A stretch of DNA of 20,199 nt, taken from Gallionella sp. UBA4737. GTDB lineage: Bacteria > Pseudomonadota > Gammaproteobacteria > Burkholderiales > Gallionellaceae. The notes beneath the pieces are model-generated. The model searched no databases. It had not been told where the DNA came from and saw only the letters and a program-made list of their open reading frames with translations. The stretch covers positions 1-20,199 of the forward strand of contig DHIV01000051.1 of assembly GCA_002403995.1 (NCBI GenBank), read 5' to 3'. Of the stretch, positions 8,369-15,186 are shown one piece after another (position 1 is the stretch's first letter; each line of letters opens with the position of its first letter). Position numbers and translations under genes: made by a program.

Positions 8369-8392
8369 AATATTACCTCTTTTCGTAATATT
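8369..8392. promoter_or_regulatory. Inverted repeat next to a TATAAT box (possible operator)
   Basis: A perfect 8-bp inverted repeat, AATATTAC at 8369-8376 and GTAATATT at 8385-8392, has an 8-base spacer and lies in an unusually AT-rich patch. On the minus strand a perfect TATAAT occupies 8399-8394, which would put the transcription start over the repeat, an operator-like position for the downstream 6690-8243 gene. No convincing -35 box is seen, and the leader would be about 145 bases. This is inference from pattern only. Confidence 0.3.
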
Positions 8393-8461
8393 AATTATAT
8401 TGGCACAAAACAGTCCTGGCGTTCATCTATCGCTCGCCACCAGCATGTGGGTCCGGATTGC

Positions 8462-8773
8462 TTAGATTTTCAGCCGCTCAACCACACGCCCATTTTTCAA
8501 ATGCTCTTCGATGATCTCGTCGAGGTCCTTCTCATCCACATAGGTGTACCAGGTGCCTTCCGGGTAGACCACGATGACCGGACCTTCGTCGCAACGATCC
8601 AGGCATCCGGCAGAGTTGATGCGGATTTTATTCAAGCTGTTGGAGATGCCCAGTGCCTTGACCTTGTTCTTCACATAGTCGCGCGCCTGTTGCGCGCGGT
8701 GGTCGTTGCAGCAGGCGCTGCCGTCTTCGCGTTGATTAGTGCAGAAAAAAACATGCTTGTCGAAAAAGCTCAT
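8462..8773 (-). CDS. Thioredoxin-like [2Fe-2S] ferredoxin
   Basis: The 103-residue soluble protein is of the (2Fe-2S) ferredoxin type with a thioredoxin fold, related to NuoE and Aquifex ferredoxin. The cluster cysteines are visible: Cys11 in HVFFCTNQR, Cys21-Cys22, then Cys57 and Cys61 in SAGCLDRCDEGP. The following VVYPEGTWYTYVDEKDLDE segment is typical of the family. It starts 45 bases after the VanZ-like gene on the same strand and may be co-transcribed with it. The redox partner is unknown. Confidence 0.92.
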   Translation of the reverse strand: MSFFDKHVFFCTNQREDGSACCNDHRAQQARDYVKNKVKALGISNSLNKIRINSAGCLDRCDEGPVIVVYPEGTWYTYVDEKDLDEIIEEHLKNGRVVERLKI

Positions 8774-8818
8774 GGCTGACCAGGAAAAATGGTGACGCTT
8801 GAAATGAAAGATGCGGGA

Positions 8819-9889
8819 TTATACTTTCCTAATACGCCACAGTTGAAAGATTAGCAACAAAGGGAAAACTAAAGTGATGGTCTGCGCCAAGCCGTTGTAA
8901 TTGAGCAGATGCCCATAATGCCAGTGATAGATGGACATCGCGGCTGAAGGAGTGTTGTCATCAAATATAAAATTCACGATGGCAAAGTAGCATACAGCAG
9001 CTGCAGCGCCGAAACCGAACGTTACACGGCGCGGCAGCCGCGACGCCGCGATCAAAAGCAATATTCCCAGCAACATACCCAGTATTGCCTCGCTATTGAT
9101 CCATAACAATAATGCCCAGGATTTCAGCAGCAACGCGGCCGTAATGAACTTTGCCAATGCCACGACACTCAATATCACCAATAACATCGTGAAGATATTT
9201 CGCGGGTCGTGCAGCAAAGTAAGTATCAAAGCACCCAACATCAGCAAATTCAGTGTGACAGCACTGCTTTCCCATCCATTGAACGGAGCGGGCGGCAGCG
9301 TCACAAATGGCTGGCGCGCCACTTCGCTGATGAACACGTTGCCGAGCATCGGCAAGGAGGGGTTGATCTGGCCGAACATCCACAGCGCGAGCAAGGCCAG
9401 ACCAAAATCCATCTCGTGTCCATGCAGGAACAAATCGCTGCGCCAGCGTGTCAGGCGCGAAAAAAGCCAGGTCCACGAAACCATGCTCACCGCCAGTAAT
9501 GCGCCTAACAACGCCCCGGCACTGTTGGCCAGCAAATCCAGATTGGAGCTGGTGCGCGTCGGCAAATACATTTGCAGGTACTCCATGCTTGCAGACAGCG
9601 CCATGCCCGCACACAATCCGAGAATTACGCTCGCCAGCGCGCCGAAACGTTCACGTAACACCAGGCCAACCAGTAATCCGAATGGCAGATAGGACAGCAA
9701 GTTGATGACTGCATCGAATGCGGTATAGGTAAGCTGAAAAGGTGCCCGCAGCACTTCGATAAAATCCAGACCCTGCTCACGCCAGCCAGAAAATGGCGAC
9801 AGGCTCCCATACACGATGAACAGTGTATAGCCGATAGCCAGCCAGGCTCTAAGCCGCATGCGGGTTTCGGTGATGGAAGGACCTTTCAT
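8819..9889 (-). CDS. VanZ-like family membrane protein
   Basis: The 356-residue polytopic membrane protein has an N-terminal half that is a VanZ domain: the helix with LFIVYGSLSPFSGW, the conserved INLLSYLPFGLLVG around 62-75, and the SMEYLQMYLPTRTSSNLDLLANSAGALLG block (about 101-129, shown in part here) that is the family signature. The C-terminal half adds several more hydrophobic segments and is not recognised. VanZ of enterococci gives low teicoplanin resistance by an unclear route; in Gram-negative bacteria the role is unknown, and no glycopeptide-resistance genes are near. ATG 9889 has a weak ribosome site; a later ATG at residue 11 is possible. Confidence 0.85.
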   Translation of the reverse strand: MKGPSITETRMRLRAWLAIGYTLFIVYGSLSPFSGWREQGLDFIEVLRAPFQLTYTAFDAVINLLSYLPFGLLVGLVLRERFGALASVILGLCAGMALSASMEYLQMYLPTRTSSNLDLLANSAGALLGALLAVSMVSWTWLFSRLTRWRSDLFLHGHEMDFGLALLALWMFGQINPSLPMLGNVFISEVARQPFVTLPPAPFNGWESSAVTLNLLMLGALILTLLHDPRNIFTMLLVILSVVALAKFITAALLLKSWALLLWINSEAILGMLLGILLLIAASRLPRRVTFGFGAAAAVCYFAIVNFIFDDNTPSAAMSIYHWHYGHLLNYNGLAQTITLVFPLLLIFQLWRIRKV

Positions 9890-10012
9890 GATTTGTACCG
9901 GTCTGGTCGCATTGACTATGGTCGCGCAAGTTTAACCTATTCGGCAGCTTTGCCAGGATGCAAAGTCATACGGACATATTCTGTTTTGCGGAAAAGCAAA
10001 CAGCATTTATTC

Positions 10013-10040
10013 TTGATAGATTTACTCGTGTAATTTTAAT
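10013..10040 (+). promoter_or_regulatory. Candidate sigma-70 promoter for the cytochrome c gene
   Basis: TTGATA at 10013-10018 (5 of 6 to TTGACA) and TTTAAT at 10035-10040 (5 of 6 to TATAAT) are separated by 16 bases. The predicted start of transcription is just before the leader ORF at 10064. A bulged inverted repeat (TGTT...GCAAACA) lies upstream at about 9982-10002. No full FNR site is seen. Confidence 0.4.
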
Positions 10041-10063
10041 GTATCGCCAAAAAGGAGTAGATT

Positions 10064-10102
10064 GTGCGCATCAGATTTTCCACTATAAGGAGGCCGCTGT
10101 GA
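10064..10102 (+). CDS. Possible 12-residue leader peptide upstream of cytochrome c
   Basis: A GTG at 10064 is preceded by AAAGGAG with a 6-base gap, an excellent ribosome site. It opens a 12-codon frame, read as MRIRFSTIRRPL, that stops with TGA at 10100-10102. That stop overlaps the GTG start of the cytochrome (GTGA), and the tandem AGG AGG arginine codons are the Shine-Dalgarno core of the cytochrome gene. This layout would couple translation of the two. Expression is not shown; it could be chance. Confidence 0.35.
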   Translation: MRIRFSTIRRPL

Positions 10103-10422
10103 AAACTCGTTATCTCGTTGCAATGATCGCTGCACTGTCTGTTTCCGCTACTGCGTTTGCCGCGGGCGATGGCGAAGCCCTGTTCAATAAAAGCAAATGC
10201 AATACGTGCCACAAGCCGGATGCCAAGAGTGTCGGCCCATCACTGAAAGCCATGTCCGCGAAGTACGCGGAGGACAAGGATGCTCCGGCCAAGCTGGAAG
10301 CGAAGGTGCGCGCAGGCGGAGCGGGCGTATGGGGGACGGTTGCCATGCCGAAGATACCTGCCAGTACGGTCAGCGATGAAGACGTCAAAGTTATCGTGGC
10401 GTGGATGCTGACACACAAGTAG
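10099..10422 (+). CDS. Class I monohaem cytochrome c (c551/c552 type)
   Basis: This is a periplasmic electron carrier of 107 residues before processing. The frame is open from 9958, but the GTG at 10099 has a strong AAGGAGG site at 10087-10093 with a 5-base gap and gives a proper signal peptide (MKTRYLVAMIAALSVSATAFA, residues 1-21, cut before AGDGE; the long form would lack one). The haem site CNTCH is at 34-38 and the likely axial Met is 83 in VAMP. The sequence after the haem (VGPSLKAMSAKYA ... GVWGTVAMP ... AWMLTHK) fits the Pseudomonas c551/Nitrosomonas c552 family. It is followed by an intrinsic terminator, so it is a single-gene unit apart from the possible leader ORF. Its oxidase or reductase partner is not in the window. 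Confidence 0.95.
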   Translation: MKTRYLVAMIAALSVSATAFAAGDGEALFNKSKCNTCHKPDAKSVGPSLKAMSAKYAEDKDAPAKLEAKVRAGGAGVWGTVAMPKIPASTVSDEDVKVIVAWMLTHK

Positions 10423-10444
10423 ATTCCCCCTCTGTAGCAGCGAT

Positions 10445-10471
10445 AAGGCCAACCCTGGTGTTGGCCTTTTT
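10445..10471 (+). terminator. Intrinsic terminator after cytochrome c
   Basis: A stem of 9 bp, AAGGCCAAC (10445-10453) with GTTGGCCTT (10460-10468), has a 6-base loop and runs into TTTTT at 10467-10471. It lies 23 bases after the cytochrome stop. This is a textbook Rho-independent terminator. Confidence 0.9.
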
Positions 10472-10567
10472 GTCGGGTGCATTTCCTGGCGTCTGGCCGC
10501 ATGCCTGCATAATCAGTTACCTCCCGAGATGTTAAACCCAAGGTGAAGTCCCGGGCCGCTGACAGGG

Positions 10568-10573
10568 TATAAT
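10568..10573 (+). promoter_or_regulatory. Candidate -10 box for the RNase II-like gene
   Basis: A perfect TATAAT lies 27 bases before the ATG at 10601 and downstream of the cytochrome terminator, where a new promoter is needed. No good -35 match is seen at the right distance. The leader would be about 20 bases, like those predicted for aroE and mgtE. Confidence 0.5.
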
Positions 10574-10600
10574 TGCACCACTTTTTTCGCTTCACCCCCA

Positions 10601-12469
10601 ATGAACATCCTTTACGAAGAAGACGGCAGTTTCAAGGTCGGTAGTATCATGGCCGACAACACCACATCGCTCCAGATCGAAAGCCTGTCCGGCAAGCGCA
10701 GCAAGGTCAAGGCGGCCAATGTGATGCTGCGCTTCACCCAGCCCGCGCTGGCCGAATTCATGGCACAGGCCGAAGCGCTTGCGGAAACCATCGATGTGGA
10801 ATTTCTGTGGGAATGCTGCCCGCCTGAAGAGTTCGGTTCGGAGCAGATCGCCGCCGAATATTTCGGCCACACGCCGAGTGCGCTGGAAGCCGCCGCGGCG
10901 CTGATCCGCCTGCATGGCGCACCGATCTATTTTCATAAAAAAGGCAAGGGCCGCTATCGCGCAGCGCCCCCGGAAGTGCTCAAGGCCGCGCTGGCCGGGG
11001 CAGAGAAGAAGCGCCAGCAACTGGCGCTGCAGGCGAGCATGACCGAACAGCTCACCCGCTATGAATTGCCCGCCGGGTTCGCCGAACATCTCCCGTATCT
11101 GCTCTACAAGCCGGACCGCAACACCATCGAGGTCAAGGCGCTGGAGGCAGCCTGCGCCGCGACGCACCTTTCCGCCGCGCACCTGTTGCATCGTTGCGGC
11201 GCGCTCCCATCTACGCATGATTACCATCTGCAAAGATTCCTGTTTGAGCATTTCCCCAAGGGCACCGGCTTTCCGCTTGTCGAATTGAGCACATGGGACG
11301 AATTGCCGCTGGCGAGCGTGAATGCCTTCAGTATCGACGATGCGACCACCACGGAGATCGATGATGCGTTCTCGGTGGAAAAACTGGCCAACGGAAACTG
11401 GCGTATCGGTGTGCATATCGCCGTACCCACGCTGGGACTGCCGCGCGACTCGGATGGCGACAAGATCGCCGCACAGCGCCTTTCTACCGTATATATGCCC
11501 GGATCGAAGATCACCATGCTGCCGGACAGCGTGGTGCAGGCTTTCACGCTGTGCGCGGATCGCGTTTGCCCCGCGCTGTCGATGTATAACGAAATAGACG
11601 GCGAAACGCTGGCGATACTGGGTCACGAAAGCCGCGTCGAGCGCATCCACATCGCGGCGAATCTGCGCCATGACACGCTGGAGCCGCTGTTCAACGAAGA
11701 GACGCTGGCAGCCGGCAAGCTCGATTACCCTTATGCGAACGAATTGGCGCTGTTGTGGAAGCTGGTGCAAAAGATGGAGGCGGCGCGCGGCAAACCTGCC
11801 GACAACAGCGCGCAGCAAATGGATTACAACTTCCACATCGAGAACGGCGGAGTCAACGAAAACAGCCGGGTCAGCATCACGCAACGGCGGCGCGGCTCGC
11901 CTATCGACAAGGTGGTTTCCGAGCTGATGATTCTGGTGAACAGCGAATGGGGCAAGCACCTTGCCGAGCATGGTTTCGCCGGCATCTATCGCACCCAGCA
12001 AAACGGCAAGGTGAAAATGAGCACGGTCGCCGCACCGCACCAGGGCCTGGGCGTGGCGCAATACATGTGGTCGAGCTCGCCGCTGCGCCGCTATGTGGAC
12101 ATGGTCAACCAGCGCCAGATCATCGCGATGTTGCGCGACGAAGAGCCTGCTTATCCGAAAAACGACCCTGCGCTGTACACCACGTTGCAAAACTTCGATA
12201 CCATGTACGGTATCTATAACGAATTTCAGCGCAGCATGGAGCGTTATTGGTGTTTGCGCTGGTTGCAACAGGAAAATATAAAACTGGTGGAAGCCGTTGT
12301 ACTGCGCGAAAACCTGGTGAAACTTTTCGACATCCCGCTGATCTTCCGTGTGCCATCGCTGCCGGAATTGCCTGCCAATTCCCGCGTGCAACTGGCTGTG
12401 GGTGAGATTGATCTGCTGGATCTGAATTTGCAGACGCGCTATGTCGCGACTATAGAGGACGCTGTTTGA
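10601..12469 (+). CDS. RNase II/RNB-family exoribonuclease
   Basis: This is a 622-residue RNB-domain protein, a 3'-5' exoribonuclease family acting on single-stranded RNA. The N-terminal 240 residues hold divergent OB-like and helical parts. The RNB catalytic core begins near 243 with FSIDDATTTEIDDAF: Asp246, Glu252, Asp254 and Asp255 align with E. coli RNase II Asp201, Asp207, Asp209 and Asp210, so one metal-ligand Asp is Glu. The conserved SSPLRRYVDMVNQRQ block at about 492-506 holds the catalytic Arg. The last 60 residues (LVEAVVLRENLVKLF...) may be a reduced S1 domain. It differs from standard RNase R and is the divergent RNase II-like type found in betaproteobacteria (older name VacB-like). 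Its stop overlaps the tonB start. Confidence 0.9.
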   Translation: MNILYEEDGSFKVGSIMADNTTSLQIESLSGKRSKVKAANVMLRFTQPALAEFMAQAEALAETIDVEFLWECCPPEEFGSEQIAAEYFGHTPSALEAAAALIRLHGAPIYFHKKGKGRYRAAPPEVLKAALAGAEKKRQQLALQASMTEQLTRYELPAGFAEHLPYLLYKPDRNTIEVKALEAACAATHLSAAHLLHRCGALPSTHDYHLQRFLFEHFPKGTGFPLVELSTWDELPLASVNAFSIDDATTTEIDDAFSVEKLANGNWRIGVHIAVPTLGLPRDSDGDKIAAQRLSTVYMPGSKITMLPDSVVQAFTLCADRVCPALSMYNEIDGETLAILGHESRVERIHIAANLRHDTLEPLFNEETLAAGKLDYPYANELALLWKLVQKMEAARGKPADNSAQQMDYNFHIENGGVNENSRVSITQRRRGSPIDKVVSELMILVNSEWGKHLAEHGFAGIYRTQQNGKVKMSTVAAPHQGLGVAQYMWSSSPLRRYVDMVNQRQIIAMLRDEEPAYPKNDPALYTTLQNFDTMYGIYNEFQRSMERYWCLRWLQQENIKLVEAVVLRENLVKLFDIPLIFRVPSLPELPANSRVQLAVGEIDLLDLNLQTRYVATIEDAV

Positions 12470-13350
12470 ATATCAGGACAAAAACATGGCTGCCGGCAAT
12501 CTTGCCGCATTTTAGGACAAGTCTTTCCTATTCGATGTTTTTTTCCATCGCGCTGCATGCTTTCCTGTTGTTCGGCATAGCGCTGGTGTTGCCTGATCCG
12601 CGCAGTGCTGCAAATTTTCTGGAGCCGCTGCAAGTAGTGCTGGTCAACAGCAAATCGAAATCAAAGCCCGTAAAGGCTGATGCACTGGCCCAGCACAATC
12701 TGGATGACGGCGGCAACACCGCTGAAGAACGGCGCGCGAAAAGCCCGCTGCCGACGATACGCGACGATTTAAAGTTCACCCCGGAACAGCGCGCCAAGCG
12801 CGTCGCCCAACTGGAGGCGGAAACGAAACAGATGCTTACCAAACTCAAGAGCAATTACGCAACCGTACAACCGGAACTCAAGAAGCAGAAGAACGACAGC
12901 GCCAGCAACGGCGAAGAACTGGTACAAAAAGCCCTGGAGATGGCGCGTCTCGAAGCGCAGATCAACAAGAATTGGGATGACTACCAAAAACTGCCGCGTC
13001 GCAAATTCGTCGGCGCACGCACGCAGGAATACCGTTTTGCGCAATATATCGAAGATTGGCGTGTCAAAGTGGAGCGTATCGGCAACCTGAATTACCCGGA
13101 ACAGGCGCGCCGCGAGCAAATCTTTGGCAAGCTGCAGCTCAGCGTATCGATACGAAAGGATGGCAGCGTGGAAAGCATAGAGGTGAGCAAATCTTCAGGC
13201 CAGCGCATATTGGATGCGGCAGCAATGCGCATCGTCAAACTCGCCGCACCTTATTCTCCGCTGCCGCCGAGTATCACCAGGGATACCGACATCCTGACCA
13301 TCACGCGCACCTGGACATTCACTTCGTCGGACAGGCTGGAAAGTGAATAG
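12466..13350 (+). CDS. tonB: Energy transducer TonB
   Basis: TonB carries energy from ExbBD in the inner membrane to outer-membrane receptors. The 294-residue product has a membrane anchor at about 24-44 with the Ser27-xxx-His31 motif used to contact ExbB/ExbD, and a C-terminal TonB domain (about 200-290) with YPEQARREQIFGKLQLSVSIRKDG (in part) and the VEVSKSSG-like segment IEVSKSSGQRILDAAAMRIV. The usual proline-rich linker is absent: the periplasmic middle is long, charged and helical-looking. The TTG start at 12466 overlaps the upstream stop and has GAGG seven bases before it; ATG at 12535 is too close to the membrane helix but cannot be excluded. exbB and exbD are not in the window. Confidence 0.9.
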   Translation: MNIRTKTWLPAILPHFRTSLSYSMFFSIALHAFLLFGIALVLPDPRSAANFLEPLQVVLVNSKSKSKPVKADALAQHNLDDGGNTAEERRAKSPLPTIRDDLKFTPEQRAKRVAQLEAETKQMLTKLKSNYATVQPELKKQKNDSASNGEELVQKALEMARLEAQINKNWDDYQKLPRRKFVGARTQEYRFAQYIEDWRVKVERIGNLNYPEQARREQIFGKLQLSVSIRKDGSVESIEVSKSSGQRILDAAAMRIVKLAAPYSPLPPSITRDTDILTITRTWTFTSSDRLESE

Positions 13351-13390
13351 AGCCTTGCCCCATTCAGGTTTCTTCGCTAAAGTGCGCGCC

Positions 13391-13699
13391 ATGCATAGTT
13401 CCCTGTTTGCCAGATTCCTGCTGATTTTTGCCCTGCTGTTCGCGCAAATGGGCAGTTTGGCGCATGGCATTTCACACATACTGGCCGAAAAATCGCAGGG
13501 TTCTGAACAGTCGCTGCCGCATGACAAGTATTGCGACCAGTGCGCGGCTTATGCGCAAATCGGCGGCCTGATCGGCAGCAGCAGTATCAGCTTCGCCAGC
13601 AGCGAGAATTTCGAAACGCTGCATTTCAGTAATCCCGCTTCCTACACCTCCACTACATTCGTCGCATTCGCGGCGCGCGCCCCTCCTTACTCCGCTTAA
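13391..13699 (+). CDS. Small secreted protein with His/Cys motif (possibly DUF2946-like)
   Basis: The 102-residue protein has a clear signal peptide (MHSSLFARFLLIFALLFAQMG, about residues 1-26 in all). The mature part carries HGISHILAEK and PHDKYCDQCAAYAQ, with a CxxC and nearby His residues that could bind a metal, then an Ala/Ser-rich tail ending ARAPPYSA. It resembles small proteins annotated DUF2946, but the match is from memory. The frame is open from a GTG at 13343 that overlaps the end of tonB and has AGG seven bases upstream; ATG 13391 was chosen because it gives a normal signal peptide. Its place in front of a zinc-type uptake cluster suggests a metal-related periplasmic role; this is inference. 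Confidence 0.6.
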   Translation: MHSSLFARFLLIFALLFAQMGSLAHGISHILAEKSQGSEQSLPHDKYCDQCAAYAQIGGLIGSSSISFASSENFETLHFSNPASYTSTTFVAFAARAPPYSA

Positions 13700-13711
13700 G
13701 CTGTTCAAGCT

Positions 13712-13735
13712 CCTCGCCATACAGGCGAGGTTTTT
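13712..13735 (+). terminator. Terminator-like hairpin just before the barrel protein gene
   Basis: CCTCGCC (13712-13718) and GGCGAGG (13724-13730) form a perfect 7-bp stem with a 5-base loop, followed by TTTTT at 13731-13735. It stands 12 bases after the stop of the small secreted protein gene and only 20 bases before the ATG at 13756. It could end the upstream unit or act as an attenuator for the metal-uptake genes. Confidence 0.75.
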
Positions 13736-13755
13736 CATGCTTTTCAGGAGTAAAC

Positions 13756-15105
13756 ATGTCCCGAAATATTCATTGGTGCACGGCTTTTGCCGTGCTGTTG
13801 GGTAATCCGCTCAGCGCTCTCGCCGCGGATGATGCCGCTCCACAATCCGTAGGCGAACAGATCCAACAATTGAAGCAAAGCAATATGCAATTGGAACAGC
13901 GCTTGCAACAAGTTGAAAATGTTGCGGCACAGGCTCAGACCGCTGCACAGCAAGCGGAGCGGCCAGCGCCAAGCAGCGCAGGCGCGTTCAACCCTGCAGT
14001 GGCCATGATCCTGTCCGGCACCTATGGACAATTCAAACAAGACCCTGCCATCCCCACAACCGGTTTTGCGATGAATGCAAACCACGCGGGTTATGTGCGT
14101 GGATTTTCGCTCCAGGAATCCGAGCTGAGTATCTATGCCAACATCGATCCGCAGTTCAGCGGCGTGGGCACCTTTTCACTGGCCCCGGAGGGTGGCATCA
14201 GCGTGGAAAATGGCTTCGTGCAAACCAGTTCGCTGGGAAACGGTCTCAATCTGAAATTCGGGCGCTTCTTCTCCAGCCTCGGCTATCTCAACGAGCAACA
14301 CTCGCACGTCTGGGATTTCGTCGATCAGCCGCTGGTGTATCGTGTGTTGTGGGATAACCAGTACGCTGACGACGGCTTGCAACTGAAATGGCTGGCGCCG
14401 ACCGACATGTTCGTCGAAATCGGCGGCGAACTCGGTCGCGGACTCGGTTTTCCGGGTACTGACAGGCAGAACAAGAATGGTGCAGGCGTTCTGTTCGCGC
14501 ACTTCGGTGACGACATCGGCATCGAGCAAAGTTGGCGTGCCGGTGTTTCGCTACAGCAAACTAAGCGCGTCGATGCGGTCAGCAATAACGTGCCGGATCT
14601 GCTCAATACTACGGGCGGCGTGAGCAACAGCTTCAGCGGCGACAGCCGGACTGCAGGGCTGGATTTCGTCTGGAAATACTCGCACAACGGCAATATCCGC
14701 GAGCGTTATTTTAAGGTGCAGGGCGAATATTTCCGGCGCAAGGAAGACGGCCTGCTGACCTATGACACAACCGGGGCGAACCTCACCGGCAGCTATGCCG
14801 TCACGCAAAGCGGCTGGTATCTGCAAAGCGTATATCAATTCATGCCGACCTGGCGCACCGGTTTGCGCTACGACTGGCTCGATCCCGGAACAGCGGGTGT
14901 AGGCTCATCTATCGCGGCCGATGTCATCAGCAATTACGCATTCAATCCTGCGCGCATCACATGGATGACGGACTACAACCCCAGCGAATTCTCACGCATC
15001 CGCCTGCAACTGGCGCACGACGACTCGCGGCAAGGCTTGGCGGAAAACCAGGTGTTCGTGCAATACATCATGAGTTTGGGCGCACACGGCGCTCACCAGT
15101 ATTGA
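13756..15105 (+). CDS. Outer-membrane beta-barrel protein of a zinc-type uptake cluster
   Basis: The 449-residue protein has a signal peptide (1-23, cut after ALA), then a coiled-coil segment at about 32-67 (SVGEQIQQLKQSNMQLEQRL...), a Pro/Ser/Ala linker, and a long region of alternating aromatic and polar strands that looks like a porin-type barrel. It ends in Tyr, as a BAM signal, within LGAHGAHQY, where His444 and His447 stand in the last strand. There is no TonB box or plug domain, so it is not a classic TonB-dependent receptor. The ribosome site CAGGAG precedes ATG 13756. The position before znuA/znuB-like genes suggests a role in metal passage across the outer membrane. Function is inferred from context only. 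Confidence 0.75.
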   Translation: MSRNIHWCTAFAVLLGNPLSALAADDAAPQSVGEQIQQLKQSNMQLEQRLQQVENVAAQAQTAAQQAERPAPSSAGAFNPAVAMILSGTYGQFKQDPAIPTTGFAMNANHAGYVRGFSLQESELSIYANIDPQFSGVGTFSLAPEGGISVENGFVQTSSLGNGLNLKFGRFFSSLGYLNEQHSHVWDFVDQPLVYRVLWDNQYADDGLQLKWLAPTDMFVEIGGELGRGLGFPGTDRQNKNGAGVLFAHFGDDIGIEQSWRAGVSLQQTKRVDAVSNNVPDLLNTTGGVSNSFSGDSRTAGLDFVWKYSHNGNIRERYFKVQGEYFRRKEDGLLTYDTTGANLTGSYAVTQSGWYLQSVYQFMPTWRTGLRYDWLDPGTAGVGSSIAADVISNYAFNPARITWMTDYNPSEFSRIRLQLAHDDSRQGLAENQVFVQYIMSLGAHGAHQY

Positions 15106-15108
15106 TAT

Positions 15109-15165
15109 GGAGTGCGCAGACACGTCTGCGCCTTTAATAAATGCGGCGTCATGCCGCCGCACTCC
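15109..15165. repeat. Cloverleaf-like nested inverted repeat between barrel gene and znuA
   Basis: Outer arms GGAGTGCG (15109-15116) and CGCACTCC (15158-15165) pair perfectly. Inside lie two more hairpins: GCGCAGAC/GTCTGCGC at 15114-15131 (8 bp, 2-base spacer, sharing 3 bases with the outer arm) and GCGGC/GCCGC at 15143-15157. It fills most of the 81-base gap between the two genes. It may be a REP-like element or an mRNA-processing or stability structure. No T-run follows, so it is not an intrinsic terminator. Confidence 0.65.
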
Positions 15166-15186
15166 AAACAATTTAAAGGAACCATC

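Noticed and set aside
9981..10025. Possible FNR/ANR site upstream of cytochrome c
   Set aside because: Only a TTGAT half-site is present; the matching ATCAA half at the required spacing is missing.
9958..10098. N-terminal extension of the cytochrome c frame to ATG 9958
   Set aside because: It would bury the signal peptide 47 residues inside the protein; the GTG at 10099 has a near-perfect ribosome site and a normal signal peptide.
10592..12391. 599-codon open frame on the minus strand opposite the RNase II-like gene
   Set aside because: It lies wholly opposite a gene with clear catalytic motifs, has Arg/His/Gln-rich content typical of an antisense shadow in GC-rich DNA, and has no recognisable domain.
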